Shown one piece after another: positions 53,742 to 63,777 of a stretch of 64,000 nucleotides of DNA. The stretch lies in assembly GCA_015057505.1 (NCBI GenBank), contig SVEG01000001.1, positions 1 to 64,000 on the forward strand, given 5' to 3'. Below the pieces are notes generated by a model. The model saw nothing but the letters and a program-made list of their open reading frames with translations. It was not told where the DNA came from and searched no databases. The translations under genes were made by a program, and so were the position numbers. This DNA comes from Lachnospiraceae bacterium. GTDB taxonomy: Bacteria; Bacillota; Clostridia; Lachnospirales; Lachnospiraceae. Numbering within the stretch: position 1 is the stretch's first letter; every line of letters begins with the position of its first letter.

Positions 53742-53755
53742 CGGAGGAGACCAAC

Positions 53756-55426
53756 ATGAAGACAGATATTGAAATCGCTCAGGAGGCGAAACTGATTACT
53801 GTAACAGAGGTGGCAAAACAGTTAGGAATTGAGGAAGATGAATTAGAGTTATACGGTAAGTACAAAGCGAAGTTTTCAGATGAATTGTGGGAGAGAATTA
53901 AGGACAGACCGGATGGTAAGCTTGTTCTTGTAACAGCAATCAATCCCACACCCGCAGGTGAGGGTAAGACTACGACAAGCGTTGGTCTCGGACAGGCATT
54001 TGCCAAGATTAACAAAAAGGCAGTAATTGCTCTTCGTGAGCCGTCACTCGGACCGTGCTTCGGTGTTAAGGGTGGTGCTGCAGGCGGCGGATATGCACAG
54101 GTTGTGCCGATGGAGGATCTTAACCTTCATTTTACGGGTGATTTCCATGCGATAACATCTGCCAACAACCTTCTTGCTGCAATGCTTGATAATCACATTC
54201 AGCAGGGTAATGAACTGGGTATCGACCCTAATCAGATTGTATGGAAGCGTTGCGAGGATATGAACGACAGAGTTCTCCGTAACGTGGTAGTGGGTCTCGG
54301 TAAAAAGGCAGACGGTGTTGTAAGAGAGGATCATTTCTGCATTACCGTTGCTTCTGAGATTATGGCTATTTTCTGTCTTGCGGAAGATATGGCAGATTTA
54401 AAGAGACGTTTAAGCAATATTATAGTTGCATATTCATATGACGGCAAGCCGGTAACGGCGGCACAGCTTAATGCAGTAGGCGCCATGGCTGCACTTCTTA
54501 AGGATGCCATCAAGCCTAACATTATCCAGACACTTGAGCATACACCGGCAATTATTCACGGTGGACCTTTTGCAAATATTGCACACGGTTGCAACAGCGT
54601 AAGAGCAACACGTATGGCTCTTAAACTTGCTGATTATACAATCACAGAGGCAGGCTTCGGCGCAGATCTCGGTGCAGAGAAGTTCCTTGACATAAAGTGC
54701 AGAATGGCAGGACTTAAGCCTGACGCGATAGTGCTCGTAGCTACAGTAAGAGCTCTCAAATATAACGGTGGTGTTCCCAAGACAGAGCTTGCAGGCGAGA
54801 ATCTAGAGGCACTCAAGAAGGGTATCGTTAATCTTGAGAAGCACATTGAAAATCTTCAGAAGTATGATGTTCCGGTTGTTGTAACTCTTAATAAATTTGC
54901 AACCGACAGCGAGGCAGAACTTGCTTTTGTCAAGGAATTCTGTGAGAAGCGCGGATGTGATTTCGCACTTTCAGAAGTTTGGGAAAAGGGTGGCGAAGGC
55001 GGAATAGAACTTGCTAATAAGGTTGTTGAAACACTTGAGAATAAGCGGAGCAATTTCCACGTGCTTTACGCAGATGAGCTTCCGATTGCCAAGAAGATTG
55101 AGACTGTATGTAAGGAAATCTATGGTGCGGCAGCAGTTAATTTCGACCCTGCAGCCATGAAGGCAATCGAGAAGATTGAAGAAATCGGCTACGGTCACTT
55201 CCCGGTTTGTATGGCAAAGACACAGTATTCACTTTCTGACGACCAAACAAAGCTCGGCAGACCGGAAGGCTTTACAATGAATATACGTGAAGTATATGTA
55301 AGTGCGGGCGCAGGCTTTGTTGTAGCACTTACGGGAACAATTATGACTATGCCGGGATTACCTAAGCGTCCTGCGGCAGAGCGTATTGATGTTACCGATG
55401 AAGGTAAAATCATTGGTTTATTCTAG
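53756..55426 (+). CDS. fhs: Formate-tetrahydrofolate ligase
   Basis: 556 residues, normal length. Makes 10-formyl-THF from formate, THF and ATP; central to one-carbon metabolism and, in acetogens, the methyl branch. The P-loop is [36 protein letters not shown] and [22 protein letters not shown] are diagnostic. It sits directly upstream of the folate operon, linking supply of THF to its use. CGGAGG precedes the ATG. Confidence 0.98.
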   Translation: MKTDIEIAQEAKLITVTEVAKQLGIEEDELELYGKYKAKFSDELWERIKDRPDGKLVLVTAINPTPAGEGKTTTSVGLGQAFAKINKKAVIALREPSLGPCFGVKGGAAGGGYAQVVPMEDLNLHFTGDFHAITSANNLLAAMLDNHIQQGNELGIDPNQIVWKRCEDMNDRVLRNVVVGLGKKADGVVREDHFCITVASEIMAIFCLAEDMADLKRRLSNIIVAYSYDGKPVTAAQLNAVGAMAALLKDAIKPNIIQTLEHTPAIIHGGPFANIAHGCNSVRATRMALKLADYTITEAGFGADLGAEKFLDIKCRMAGLKPDAIVLVATVRALKYNGGVPKTELAGENLEALKKGIVNLEKHIENLQKYDVPVVVTLNKFATDSEAELAFVKEFCEKRGCDFALSEVWEKGGEGGIELANKVVETLENKRSNFHVLYADELPIAKKIETVCKEIYGAAAVNFDPAAMKAIEKIEEIGYGHFPVCMAKTQYSLSDDQTKLGRPEGFTMNIREVYVSAGAGFVVALTGTIMTMPGLPKRPAAERIDVTDEGKIIGLF

Positions 55427-55449
55427 ATTTTTATACAGACGTCACGATA

Positions 55450-55485
55450 CCGAGCAGATATCCTGCTCGGTTGTGCCGTTTTTAG
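55450..55485 (+). terminator. Hairpin after fhs
   Basis: CCGAGCAG at 55450 and CTGCTCGG at 55463 form a stem around ATATC. A T-rich stretch (TTGTGCCGTTTTTAG) follows imperfectly, so termination may be partial. The rest of the 111-nt gap contains an AAGGAG site for folC and no THF-riboswitch signature. Confidence 0.65.
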
Positions 55486-55537
55486 TTACAGCTCAAAATT
55501 GTGCGGTTGTGTTGTTTTGAGACAAGGAGATTTTTAC

Positions 55538-56836
55538 ATGAATTACAGCGAAGCAATGGATTATCTTAATAGTGTTGCCACAAAAGGAAGTATCTACGGC
55601 CTTGAGACGATGAGACTTCTTCTTCGGGAGTTTGGTAATCCGCAGGACGGTCTTAAGTGCATACATGTTGCCGGAACCAACGGTAAGGGCTCAGTTATTG
55701 CTTTTATTGACAGTGTTTTACGTAGGGCAGGATATAAGACGGGCAGATATATTTCTCCGGCAGTACTTGATTATTGCGAGAAAATCCAGATAAACGGAGA
55801 GTATATCAGTGAAGAAGATGTTGCAGAGCTGATAACGGAGATTAAGGAAGTTGCTGAAAAGATCAAGGAAGCGACAGTTTTTGAGATAGAAACAATAATG
55901 GCTTTCCTGTATTTTGCAAGGTCCGATTGTGATTATGTAATTCTCGAGACAGGACTTGGCGGTGCGGAGGATGCCACTAATGTAATTAAAAATCCACTTG
56001 CAAGTGTAATTGCTTCGATAAGCATGGACCATATGAATATTCTCGGAGATACCTTGGAGGAGATTGCTTCCTGTAAAGCAGGAATAATCAAGGAGAATTG
56101 TCCCGCTGTAATCATGAAGCAAAAGCCCTCGGTGCAGAAAGTTTTTGAGGACAGATGCAGACAGATGAATTCAAAGCTTACGGTTGCCGATTATGATATG
56201 GCGACTGTTAAATCAGAGGATATAAAGTATCGAAGATTTGATTATAAGGAATTTGAGGATATTGTCATAAGTCTTACCGGCAGGTATCAGATAAATAATG
56301 CGGTGCTTGCTTTGGAAGTAATAAAAGAACTTAGGACAATTGGAATTGATATATCGGACGAGGCAGTATGTGAAGGTATGGTGAAGGCTGACTGGCCGGC
56401 AAGATTTTCGTGCCTTGATGACGGAGAGGTTAAGTTTTTTGCAGACGGAGCGCATAATGAAGATGCGGCAAGGTCGTTAAGAGAGACAATGCTACAGTAT
56501 TTTGACGGCAAAAAGTTTGTTTTTATCATGGGCGTGCTTGCTGACAAGGAATATGAGAAGGTAATCGCTCTTACGGCGGATATGGCGGAGTTTATAATTA
56601 CAATTACGCCTCCGAGTCCGCGTGCGCTTGATGCGGAACAGTTAAAAATGGCTGTAAGTAAGGTTAACAGGAATGTGACGGCGGCTTTAACACTCAAAGA
56701 AGCAGTTTTAGGTGCTTATGAATACGCAAAATCTGGTGACGATGCAGAGGATTATGTGATAGTTGCATTCGGTTCACTTTCATATATGGGAGATTTATAC
56801 AGAGTAATGGATGTAAGAAAGGCGGAAAGATCATGA
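55538..56836 (+). CDS. folC: Folylpolyglutamate / dihydrofolate synthase
   Basis: 432 residues, Mur-ligase fold. Adds glutamate to dihydropteroate or folates. [23 protein letters not shown] is the P-loop, [19 protein letters not shown] and [12 protein letters not shown] are family motifs, and [14 protein letters not shown] is the C-terminal signature. Start at ATG 55538 after AAGGAG. The stop overlaps the folE start. Confidence 0.96.
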   Translation: MNYSEAMDYLNSVATKGSIYGLETMRLLLREFGNPQDGLKCIHVAGTNGKGSVIAFIDSVLRRAGYKTGRYISPAVLDYCEKIQINGEYISEEDVAELITEIKEVAEKIKEATVFEIETIMAFLYFARSDCDYVILETGLGGAEDATNVIKNPLASVIASISMDHMNILGDTLEEIASCKAGIIKENCPAVIMKQKPSVQKVFEDRCRQMNSKLTVADYDMATVKSEDIKYRRFDYKEFEDIVISLTGRYQINNAVLALEVIKELRTIGIDISDEAVCEGMVKADWPARFSCLDDGEVKFFADGAHNEDAARSLRETMLQYFDGKKFVFIMGVLADKEYEKVIALTADMAEFIITITPPSPRALDAEQLKMAVSKVNRNVTAALTLKEAVLGAYEYAKSGDDAEDYVIVAFGSLSYMGDLYRVMDVRKAERS

Positions 56837-57441
56837 TAGATCAAGCAAAAGTAAGAGAAGCAATAACGATGCTTTTGGAAGCAATAGGAGAGGACCCGAA
56901 TAGGGAAGGACTTAGAGAGACTCCGGACCGTGTTGCGAGAATGTATGAGGAAATATGTGGAGGAATGGAACAGGATGCGGCGGTGCCGCTTTCCAAGACT
57001 TTTTCGTCTCCGTCAAGCGAGATGGTGCTTCAAAAAGACATTACATTTTATTCAATGTGTGAGCATCATATTTTGCCGTTTTTCGGAAAGGCACATATTG
57101 CATATATTCCGAACGGTAAGGTAGTGGGACTCAGTAAGCTTGCAAGAACCGTTGAGATATTTGCCAGACGTTTGCAGATTCAGGAGAAACTGACAGCGCA
57201 GATTGCAGACGCCATAATGGAAGAACTTGGTGCCAAGGGTGTTATGGTAATTATTGAGGCTGAGCATATGTGCATGACAATGCGCGGTATCAAAAAGCCC
57301 GGAAGCAAGACACTTAACTATGTTGTAAGAGGTGAGTTTGCTAACAGTCAGGAACTTCGTGATAGGGTATTTTCACTTATTCTTAATCCATACAACAGTC
57401 CGGAGAGCATAAACATATGGGAAGATACAGAGGAATATTAA
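56833..57441 (+). CDS. folE: GTP cyclohydrolase I
   Basis: 202 residues. Converts GTP to 7,8-dihydroneopterin triphosphate. The zinc site is formed by C and H in [19 protein letters not shown] and C in [37 protein letters not shown] is the GTP-binding helix. ATGA overlap with folC, and a 25-nt overlap with the HD-domain gene downstream. Confidence 0.97.
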   Translation: MIDQAKVREAITMLLEAIGEDPNREGLRETPDRVARMYEEICGGMEQDAAVPLSKTFSSPSSEMVLQKDITFYSMCEHHILPFFGKAHIAYIPNGKVVGLSKLARTVEIFARRLQIQEKLTAQIADAIMEELGAKGVMVIIEAEHMCMTMRGIKKPGSKTLNYVVRGEFANSQELRDRVFSLILNPYNSPESINIWEDTEEY

Positions 57442-57887
57442 AACACCCGTTTTTTTTGGAATATCTGGAAGAGATAGCGGGGCTTGAGAAGGACAGGATT
57501 TATTGCGGGCATTCGCTGGAGCATCTGCTTGCAGTTGCGCGTATAGCTTATATTAATGTCCTTGAGGAAAAACTTCCGTATGATAGGGATATTGTGTATG
57601 CGGCGGCGCTTCTTCATGACATAGGGAGAACGGTGCAGTATAAAAGAGGTATACCGCACGAGGTTGCGGGAGTTGATCCTGCCATGCAGATTCTTAAATC
57701 CTGCGGATATACGGAAGCAGAGATTTCGGATATTACAGAGGCAATAAGCAGGCATCGCGACAGACATGGTGACAGTTTGTCGGCAGTTTTGTATAAGGCT
57801 GATAAAAGGTCAAGAAACTGTTATGTATGTAAGGCGGCAGACACATGTAACTGGCCTGAAGATAAACGTAACAGCGGTATTATTTAA
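57417..57887 (+). CDS. HD-domain hydrolase within the folate operon
   Basis: 156 residues. Metal ligands of the HD fold: H36 (SLEH), H67-D68 in AALLHDIGR, and D129 in YKADK; H81 is also conserved-looking. A C-terminal Cys cluster follows (C135, C138, C144 in [11 protein letters not shown]). It begins inside folE (25-nt overlap) and ends 15 nt before folP. The pathway step between the FolE and FolB products, removal of phosphates from dihydroneopterin triphosphate, has no other candidate in the operon, so this metal-dependent phosphohydrolase is a good guess for it. This is inference. Confidence 0.88.
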   Translation: MGRYRGILKHPFFLEYLEEIAGLEKDRIYCGHSLEHLLAVARIAYINVLEEKLPYDRDIVYAAALLHDIGRTVQYKRGIPHEVAGVDPAMQILKSCGYTEAEISDITEAISRHRDRHGDSLSAVLYKADKRSRNCYVCKAADTCNWPEDKRNSGII

Positions 57888-57902
57888 AAGGAGTTGGTAT
57901 TT

Positions 57903-58709
57903 ATGATAATCGGAGGAAGAGCATTTGATTTTGACAGATACACATATGTAATGGGTATTTTGAATGTTACCCCCGACTCTTTCTCTGACGGAGGAAGATG
58001 GAATACCACGGATAAGGCACTTCGGACCGCACTTAAGATGGCAGAAGAAGGCGCGGATATAATTGATGTCGGTGGAGAATCTACGCGTCCCGGATATACG
58101 AAGATTTCGGATGATGAGGAGATCAATAGGGTTGTACCGGTTATCGAACGGATTAAGAAAGAGACGGATATTCCGGTTTCGATAGATACTTATAAATCAG
58201 GGGTTGCAAGAGCGGCACTGGAAGCAGGTGCAGATCTTGTTAATGATATTTGGGGTTTAAAATATGATTCATATATGGCAAAGGTTATTGCTGAGCACAA
58301 GATTCCCTGCTGTATAATGCACAATCGTAAAGATACAGATTATACAGATTTTTTGCAGGACGTAAAGGCAGATTTACAGGAATCCCTGCAGATTGCAAAA
58401 GCAATGGGAATTGCGGACGATAAGATAATAATTGATCCGGGTATCGGTTTTGCAAAAAATTATGAACAGAATCTTTTGATGATTAAAAATCTTAGCATTC
58501 TTAAAGAATTAGGGTATCCGATATTGCTTGCGGCGTCGCGCAAATCAGTAATAGGTCTTACGCTTGATTTGCCGGTGGATGAGAGGCTTGAAGGAACGCT
58601 TGCAATTACTGTTTACGGGGCACTTAATGGCGCAGGAATGGTCAGGGTGCATGATGTTAAGGAGAATGTGAGGGCACTTAGAATGCTTCAGGCAATTAGG
58701 GAGGTATAG
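57903..58709 (+). CDS. folP: Dihydropteroate synthase
   Basis: 268 residues, TIM barrel; joins 4-aminobenzoate to the pterin and is the sulfonamide target. GILNVTPDSFSDGG, DVGGESTRPG, NDIWGL, and SRKSVIG mark the pterin and pABA sites. Start at ATG 57903, nine bases after AAGGAG; TTG 57894 overlaps that site. Confidence 0.97.
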   Translation: MIIGGRAFDFDRYTYVMGILNVTPDSFSDGGRWNTTDKALRTALKMAEEGADIIDVGGESTRPGYTKISDDEEINRVVPVIERIKKETDIPVSIDTYKSGVARAALEAGADLVNDIWGLKYDSYMAKVIAEHKIPCCIMHNRKDTDYTDFLQDVKADLQESLQIAKAMGIADDKIIIDPGIGFAKNYEQNLLMIKNLSILKELGYPILLAASRKSVIGLTLDLPVDERLEGTLAITVYGALNGAGMVRVHDVKENVRALRMLQAIREV

Positions 58710-58713
58710 GACA

Positions 58714-59541
58714 GTGGATAGAATCAGAATAAATAATCTGGAAGTTTTTGCAAATCACGGAGTTTTTCCAGAGGAGAATTCACTCGGACAGAAGTTTATA
58801 ATTTCTGCTGTTTTGCATGTTGATACGCATAAGGCAGGTCTTACGGATGATTTGACAGAGTCCGTGCATTATGGCGAGGTTTGTAATTTAATCAGTAAGA
58901 TTACAAGAGAAAATACTTTTAAGCTTATTGAGCGCCTTGCGGAGGTTATAGCAGAAGAGGTGCTGCTTACATATGACAGAATTCGCGAGATAGAGATTGA
59001 AGTTAAAAAGCCGTGGGCACCTATTGCGCAGACACTTGATTATGTGTCGGTTACGGTTAACAGAAAGTGGCATACGGCATATATAGGACTTGGTTCCAAT
59101 TTGGGAGATAAGGAAGGCTATCTTAAGCTTGCGTGCGACAGAATCGCACAGAATTCAAAATGTAAGCTTATAAAAGCTTCTGATTTTATTGTGACGGAGC
59201 CTGTGGGTGGTGTTGAGCAGGATGACTTTTTAAATGGTGTGATTTGCGTGGGGACTCTGTACACACCAGAGGAGCTGCTTGATTTTACGGCAGGTATTGA
59301 AGCGGAAGCAAAAAGGGAGAGAATTGTTCACTGGGGACCGAGAACACTTGACCTTGACATACTTTTTTATGATGACATTGTTATGCATACTGACAGGCTT
59401 ATAATTCCGCATAAGGAACTTCATAAGCGTTTGTTTGTGCTTGAACCCATGACATGTATTGCACCGTATTTTTGCCATCCGGTATACGGAAAAACCATGT
59501 CAGATATGTATGAGGATTTAAAAAAGAGGGATTTGATTTAG
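58714..59541 (+). CDS. folBK: FolB-FolK fusion: dihydroneopterin aldolase / hydroxymethyldihydropterin pyrophosphokinase
   Basis: 275 residues. FolB domain (1-118): LEVFANHGVFPEENSLGQKF and the active-site YGEVCNL with ERLAEVIAE, KKPWAPIAQTLDYVSV. FolK domain (about 127-275): AYIGLGSNLGDKEGYL, ETEP-like VTEPVGGVEQDDFLN, and HWGPRTLDLDILFYDD. Both cover two successive folate steps. Starts with GTG after GGAGG, 4 nt past folP. Confidence 0.95.
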   Translation: MDRIRINNLEVFANHGVFPEENSLGQKFIISAVLHVDTHKAGLTDDLTESVHYGEVCNLISKITRENTFKLIERLAEVIAEEVLLTYDRIREIEIEVKKPWAPIAQTLDYVSVTVNRKWHTAYIGLGSNLGDKEGYLKLACDRIAQNSKCKLIKASDFIVTEPVGGVEQDDFLNGVICVGTLYTPEELLDFTAGIEAEAKRERIVHWGPRTLDLDILFYDDIVMHTDRLIIPHKELHKRLFVLEPMTCIAPYFCHPVYGKTMSDMYEDLKKRDLI

Positions 59542-59553
59542 GGAGGAATTGTA

Positions 59554-60273
59554 ATGGCAACAGCTAATATTTTGGTAGTGGATGATGAGAAAGAAATTGC
59601 GGAGCTTGTGGAACTTTATCTTGTAAGTGACGGATATCAGGTGCATAAAGCATTTACGGCCGCACAGGGTTTTGAGATACTTGAAAAAGAGAATATAGAT
59701 TTGGTGCTTCTTGATATTATGATGCCGGGAATGGATGGGCTTGAGATGTGCAGCAAGATAAGAGAGACCAATAATATACCGATTATTATGGTAAGTGCCA
59801 AGTCGGGAGATTTGGACAAGATAAGAGGATTAAGCACAGGTGCGGACGACTATGTGACCAAACCTTTTAATCCGCTTGAACTTGCGGCGCGTGTTAAGTC
59901 ACAGCTTAGAAGATACACACTTCTTAATCCGGGTACACAGGCGGCAGTAGCTGAGGAGAAGTCCGGCTACGACATATCTCTTAAAGGACTTGAAATAAGC
60001 AAGGAAGATCATCAGGTTATTGTGTACGGCGAAGATATTAAGCTTACACCGATAGAGTTTGATATTTTGTATCTGCTCGCATCTAATCCGGGTAAGGTTT
60101 TCAGTACGGAGGATATTTTTGAGAATGTCTGGAAGGAAGAAGCTTTTGAGGCAAATAATACGGTTATGGTTCATATAAGACGTCTCAGAGGCAAGATTAA
60201 GGATGACGGTAGAACTGACAGTGAGAAGATAATTACCACAGTATGGGGAGTAGGATATAAGATTGAAAAATAG
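59554..60273 (+). CDS. OmpR/PhoB-family response regulator
   Basis: 239 residues. Receiver domain with acidic pair D10-D11 and phospho-acceptor D54 in LVLLDIMMPGMDG, Ser/Thr in MVSAKSG and Lys in VTKPFNPLE. Winged-helix DNA-binding domain (about 140-238) ends in the recognition region NTVMVHIRRLRGKI and TVWGVGYKIEK. VanR-like. It begins 12 nt after folBK but belongs functionally with the following kinase, which overlaps it by 11 nt. Likely controls the downstream exporter. Confidence 0.94.
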   Translation: MATANILVVDDEKEIAELVELYLVSDGYQVHKAFTAAQGFEILEKENIDLVLLDIMMPGMDGLEMCSKIRETNNIPIIMVSAKSGDLDKIRGLSTGADDYVTKPFNPLELAARVKSQLRRYTLLNPGTQAAVAEEKSGYDISLKGLEISKEDHQVIVYGEDIKLTPIEFDILYLLASNPGKVFSTEDIFENVWKEEAFEANNTVMVHIRRLRGKIKDDGRTDSEKIITTVWGVGYKIEK

Positions 60274-61393
60274 GTCAACAAAAAGTATACGGAACAGAAT
60301 AATATTGTATATTGCCTTAAGTCTTGTGGCAACATGTATGGTTGAGGTGTTTTTTTACTATAATCTTAAGCTTGTACTAGATTATAAGGCAGAGGTGGAA
60401 TATGTAAATACGGGATACTACGCAGATATTTCAATATCAGAAGTGCAGCTTTTTGTTATGATAATTATCGGTATAGTATTCTTTGTAGGTTTATTTATGC
60501 TTCTTATGGAGAATATCATAAGGTATCTTGATGATATGACTAAGAGTGTAAGGCGTATAGCTGAAGGTGATTTTAACGAGGTTGTTAAAGTGCAGGGAGA
60601 GGATGAGCTTGCATACATAGCGGCAAGTCTTAATGATATGACAGAGAAGCTTTCGGAGCTAATGGAGAAAGAGCGAGATTCCGAACGTTCCAAGAATGAG
60701 CTTATTACCAATGTTGCACACGACCTTAGAACACCTCTTACATCTATCATAGGATATATGGGATATCTTACGATGAAGAATGATTTGGATGAAGAGACCA
60801 AGGCAAATTATATTCAAATGGTGTATGCCAAGGCAAAGCGTCTTGAGAAGCTTATAGAGGATTTGTTTAGCTTTACCAAACTCAATTACGGAAAGATAGC
60901 AATGCGTGTTGAGAAAGTTGATATTGTTATGCTTCTCAATCAGCTTTTGGATGATTTTTATCCAAGTTTTACACAGAATGATTTAGAATATGAGCTTGTA
61001 TGTAAAAAGAATTCCATTATCATTAACGCGGATGGTAATCTGCTCGCGAGACTGTTTGATAATCTTATTAATAATGCTATAAAGTATGGTAAAGAAGGAA
61101 AATATATAAAGGTTTTTATTAAGGACGGAGAAGAGCATGTTGTTGTTTCTGTTGTAAACTACGGGTATATTATTCCAAAAGAAGATATAAAGAATTTGTT
61201 TAATAAATTTTACCGTGTTGAACAGTCACGCTCAACCAATACAGGAGGAACAGGTCTCGGACTTGCCATTGTTAAGAATATTGTGGATATGCATAAAGGT
61301 ACGATTGAAGTGCACAGTGATTTGGACGGAACGGAATTTGAAGTGAAACTTCTTAAGAATTTTGATGTTGATGAAGAGGTTTTTGGGGCTTGA
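60263..61393 (+). CDS. Sensor histidine kinase
   Basis: 376 residues. Two membrane helices (about 13-33 and 69-90) bracket a short outside loop of about 35 residues. Then HAMP (about 92-145), the H-box with phospho-acceptor H153 in NVAHDLRTPL, and HATPase_c motifs DNLINNAIKYGKEG and NTGGTGLGLAIVKNI. A small sensor loop fits kinases that sense the membrane or a partner protein, such as the VanS or BceS type. Starts at TTG overlapping the regulator gene. Confidence 0.93.
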   Translation: MKNRSTKSIRNRIILYIALSLVATCMVEVFFYYNLKLVLDYKAEVEYVNTGYYADISISEVQLFVMIIIGIVFFVGLFMLLMENIIRYLDDMTKSVRRIAEGDFNEVVKVQGEDELAYIAASLNDMTEKLSELMEKERDSERSKNELITNVAHDLRTPLTSIIGYMGYLTMKNDLDEETKANYIQMVYAKAKRLEKLIEDLFSFTKLNYGKIAMRVEKVDIVMLLNQLLDDFYPSFTQNDLEYELVCKKNSIIINADGNLLARLFDNLINNAIKYGKEGKYIKVFIKDGEEHVVVSVVNYGYIIPKEDIKNLFNKFYRVEQSRSTNTGGTGLGLAIVKNIVDMHKGTIEVHSDLDGTEFEVKLLKNFDVDEEVFGA

Positions 61394-61410
61394 GTATAAA
61401 GGAGGCCGTT

Positions 61411-63777
61411 ATGAAAATAGCCGGAAAGACGTTAATTGTATGTTTGATGACGATTGCAGGTATTTTAGCTTTAGGTACGCACCATCAGGTAAAAGCATAT
61501 ACTTACTATGAAATTGATGTAGAGCTTGGATATGACAACCAGGCAAAATATGGAAGATATATACCTGTGGAAATAAATGTGTTTTCACAGGAAGATTTTA
61601 TTGGAACAGTTTCCGTACAGAGGGTTGAATCCGACGGAAGTATACAGATATATACTTATCCGGTGGAAATTAGCGGGCCGAACAGTCAGACTATCAGTAC
61701 TCAGATGCCGCTGTTTGATCAAAACAGGGAATTTGTATTTGTGTTAAAGGATTCGACAGGCAAAGAAATAAAACGAAGAAAAGAAAACGTTGAGGTTTTT
61801 AATGAGGATTACACAGAGCTATTTGTAGGTGTGGTAGATGAAAATGGAGTCGCGAGAGTACTTTTTGATGAAAAAAATATTGGAGAGTATTCAAATACAG
61901 AATTTCCGTATGTAATGACAAGAGCAATTTCACTTAAAACTTCACAGATTCAGGGTGATTTTAAGTATACGCTGGATTGTCTTGATATTATTGTTGTTAC
62001 GGATGCATCCATGCAATCATTGGGGCAGGAAAACATTGATTGTTTGCTTGAATGGGTTGCTGCGGGAAATACTTTGGTTATGGAGTATGGAAGCAATTTT
62101 AATCAGATATTTGTTGAAATGTATGAAGAAGCATATAATAACAGATTGGCTGAAGATGAAGTGTTAAGACCCGGTTTGTGGATAATGGGCACAGATTATG
62201 GTAAAGGTAAAATAGGGTTTTTTACATCCTTTATAAGTGGTAGTAGTTTTTTGTCATTTGCTGTTACTAATCCGGAACTTATAGGAATGATTCTTCGTAG
62301 GAATTGTTCGACAGAACGTATCAATGATATTATTGAAAATGATATAAAGTATGCGGGAAAAGACGATTCATATGCGGTTCGTTATATGTTCAATACAGCA
62401 ATTGGTAAAACAGTTCCTAATATTAGACAGTATATTGCGGTTATTGTCATATATATATTATTTGCAGGACCCGTATTATATTTATTGCTTCGAAAAAAAC
62501 ACAGAGCAGGACTTATGCTTTTGTTTGTTTTGATTCTTGCCGGTGTTTTTTCGTATGTAATAAATAAAATGGGAGAGAAAACCCGCTTTACTGATATGTT
62601 TTTGCAATATGCGAGTGTTATCGATATAAGTGAAGATAAAGTTGATGAAATCACATATATGTGTGCCAATGTACCGTATAAAGACACCTATTATATGAGA
62701 GTTCCGGATGAATACAGGATAAGGCAGCTTACGGAGACTAAGGATTATACAGAGGATGAGATAGTTGCTTCCAATAGTGAGGAATATGTTGAACTTGTAT
62801 ATTCTGCTGATGATATTAAGCTTATATTAGAAAATAAGGTACCGTTTTCAAGGACATATCTGGAGGCAAGTCGTAGGTACGAGAGTCATGATAAATGGCA
62901 ATTTGATGTTGATATTACCTATTATGACGGAGTTTTTACAGGTACGGTAATCAATAGAAGTGATAAGGATTATCAACAGCTTGCTGTAGTAGTATATGGT
63001 AAAATTCTATTATTGGGTGAGTTGAAGGCAGGGGAAAGTGTTGATGTGTATGATGCAGAAGTGGTTACACTGCCGTATTATTCCAATGATGCAGCCAAAA
63101 GAATTATAGGTCTTGACAAAATGACTGAACAGTCTGTTGAATATGAAGATGAATTGCTTGATGAATTAAACGGAAAAGCAGGTGTGGTTGAACACGTAAT
63201 TAACAAATATTTTAATGCGAAGAGTACAAGCCCCATACTTGTAGGATTTACAAATGACAGAGAAGGTGCATTTCAGTTTGATGACAGATATGAGGCACTC
63301 GGTTTTACCATGGTTTATAAGGAAATAGATATTGATACATCTATAGGTAATTTGACGTATAAGCCGCTTTCATATACTGACGTTGTCAACCCGGACAGCA
63401 ACAGTACTTATGATGCATACAGCAATACAACATACAGTTCCAGAATTCGTCTGCAGTATAATTTAGAAAATTCAAAATCGCTTGTCAGAGTTATATTTGA
63501 TTTCGGAGAGGATATAAAGGACAATTATTACGGAATCTTTTCAGGAACAACATATTTTTATAATTATGAAACATTGACTTATGATGAAGTGGATATTTCT
63601 AAGGAATATTTTTATGTTTCGGAGCTGGAACCATATTTGAAGGAAAATAATAATGGATATACGCTTACCGTTCAGTATAATGTTAATACTACGGGGCAAT
63701 TCAGATATACCGAGGTTAAGCTTCCGGCTGTTTCGGTTGTAAGGAGAAATATATATGTTGAGAATACAGAACCTTAG
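61411..63777 (+). CDS. Large membrane-anchored ectodomain protein beside an ABC ATPase
   Basis: 788 residues. A signal peptide ends near VKA-YTYY (about 30). The outer region carries a segment YTLDCLDIIVVTDASMQ and ENIDCLLEWVAAGNTLVMEY that resembles the GldG-like sequence of the 36895 gene. Two membrane helices lie at about 341-384 with a cytoplasmic RKKHR turn. A second large domain of about 390 residues follows, beta-rich, with SSRIRLQYNLENSKSLVRV. I do not recognise a named family. Start at ATG 61411 after AAGGAGG rather than the TTG inside the kinase gene. It overlaps the ABC ATPase by 23 nt, so they act together. Confidence 0.83.
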   Translation: MKIAGKTLIVCLMTIAGILALGTHHQVKAYTYYEIDVELGYDNQAKYGRYIPVEINVFSQEDFIGTVSVQRVESDGSIQIYTYPVEISGPNSQTISTQMPLFDQNREFVFVLKDSTGKEIKRRKENVEVFNEDYTELFVGVVDENGVARVLFDEKNIGEYSNTEFPYVMTRAISLKTSQIQGDFKYTLDCLDIIVVTDASMQSLGQENIDCLLEWVAAGNTLVMEYGSNFNQIFVEMYEEAYNNRLAEDEVLRPGLWIMGTDYGKGKIGFFTSFISGSSFLSFAVTNPELIGMILRRNCSTERINDIIENDIKYAGKDDSYAVRYMFNTAIGKTVPNIRQYIAVIVIYILFAGPVLYLLLRKKHRAGLMLLFVLILAGVFSYVINKMGEKTRFTDMFLQYASVIDISEDKVDEITYMCANVPYKDTYYMRVPDEYRIRQLTETKDYTEDEIVASNSEEYVELVYSADDIKLILENKVPFSRTYLEASRRYESHDKWQFDVDITYYDGVFTGTVINRSDKDYQQLAVVVYGKILLLGELKAGESVDVYDAEVVTLPYYSNDAAKRIIGLDKMTEQSVEYEDELLDELNGKAGVVEHVINKYFNAKSTSPILVGFTNDREGAFQFDDRYEALGFTMVYKEIDIDTSIGNLTYKPLSYTDVVNPDSNSTYDAYSNTTYSSRIRLQYNLENSKSLVRVIFDFGEDIKDNYYGIFSGTTYFYNYETLTYDEVDISKEYFYVSELEPYLKENNNGYTLTVQYNVNTTGQFRYTEVKLPAVSVVRRNIYVENTEP

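Noticed and set aside
55427-55537. THF riboswitch ahead of folC
   Set aside because: The gap holds a terminator-like hairpin and a ribosome site but not the conserved THF-riboswitch core.
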